Shown here piece after piece: positions 5,505 through 5,602 of a stretch of DNA of 5,602 bases; within the stretch, counting starts at the first letter, position 1; each line of letters opens with the position of its first letter. Origin of the DNA: JBIOJM01 sp044450785 (GTDB lineage Bacteria > Planctomycetota > Planctomycetia > Isosphaerales > Isosphaeraceae); NCBI GenBank assembly GCA_044450785.1, contig JBIOJM010000488.1, positions 1-5,602 on the forward strand, in the 5' to 3' direction. The notes beneath the pieces are model-generated. The model was not told the origin of the DNA, did not search any database, and saw only the letters and a program-made list of their open reading frames with translations. The position numbers and the translations under genes are program-made.

Positions 5505-5602
5505 GCAACTTTCCGCACCGGCTCTGGCAACGCCCGCTCAGGGAGTTCGCGACGCTGACGCCAATGGTCCAGTTCCCCATTGCGCCGCGCAGCTTCCATC
5601 GC
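5501..5602 (-). CDS. Unidentified protein, partial at the right window edge
   Basis: A minus-strand frame is open from the window end to TGA at 5503-5501. An ATG at 5599-5597 would give 32 residues (ELDHWRQRRELPERALPEPV near the middle, then RKVA), but the frame stays open upstream of it, so the true start may lie outside. The basic, Trp- and Pro-containing sequence faintly recalls the small accessory proteins found near transposases, where such a segment is followed by a helix-turn-helix; here it stops before any such helix. About 20 of 33 codons end in G or C. No function is assigned. Confidence 0.3.
   Translation of the reverse strand, partial: AMEAARRNGELDHWRQRRELPERALPEPVRKVA

Noticed and set aside
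5389..5580. 63-residue minus-strand frame near the right edge
   Set aside because: The other two minus-strand frames over the same bases look more like coding sequence; this one is Gly/Ser/Arg-rich without structure.

Overview
The window is GC-rich and carries two complete metabolic genes on the minus strand, one complete antitoxin-like gene on the plus strand, a palindromic repeat element, and fragments at both edges. The style of the antitoxin-like protein, its ubiquitin/ThiS-like insert and the 'CGTTCCCACGC-TCC-GCGTGGGAACG'-type repeat remind me of planctomycete genomes. That taxonomic call rests on memory of such sequences, not on a search.

Left part (1-810, plus strand). A reading frame enters from the left edge and stops at 106-108. 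A 99-base gap follows, with a small perfect palindrome that could be an operator. Next is a 163-residue protein with a Phd/YefM-like antitoxin N-terminus, a beta-grasp (ubiquitin/ThiS-like) segment in the middle, and a typical antitoxin tail. Its stop codon is overlapped by a short 33-codon frame with strongly coding-like third positions and a CTG where an ATG would be expected. This is probably the relic of the partner toxin gene.

Central part (811-5011, minus strand). A two-gene operon is read right to left. The first gene is a class I PLP-dependent aminotransferase (410 aa). One base after its stop begins a 988-aa fused FAD-linked oxidase / iron-sulfur protein of the YdiJ-GlcD/GlcF-Dld type. 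The pair suggests linked turnover of a D-2-hydroxy acid, its 2-oxo acid and an amino acid; the substrate cannot be read from sequence. The antitoxin region and this operon converge, with only 13 bases between the toxin relic and the dehydrogenase stop.

Right part (5012-5602). The 343 bases upstream of the operon hold no gene that I can see. Most of this stretch is a nested palindromic element (5111-5341): 14-nt outer inverted repeats, 23-nt inner inverted repeats, short hairpin units in between, and an 8-nt direct repeat close to both ends that looks like a target-site duplication. It resembles a MITE or REP-type non-autonomous element. Beyond it are two short, overlapping minus-strand frames of unknown function, one running off the window edge.

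The most unusual item is the antitoxin-like protein with the beta-grasp insert. The metabolic operon is ordinary in its parts.
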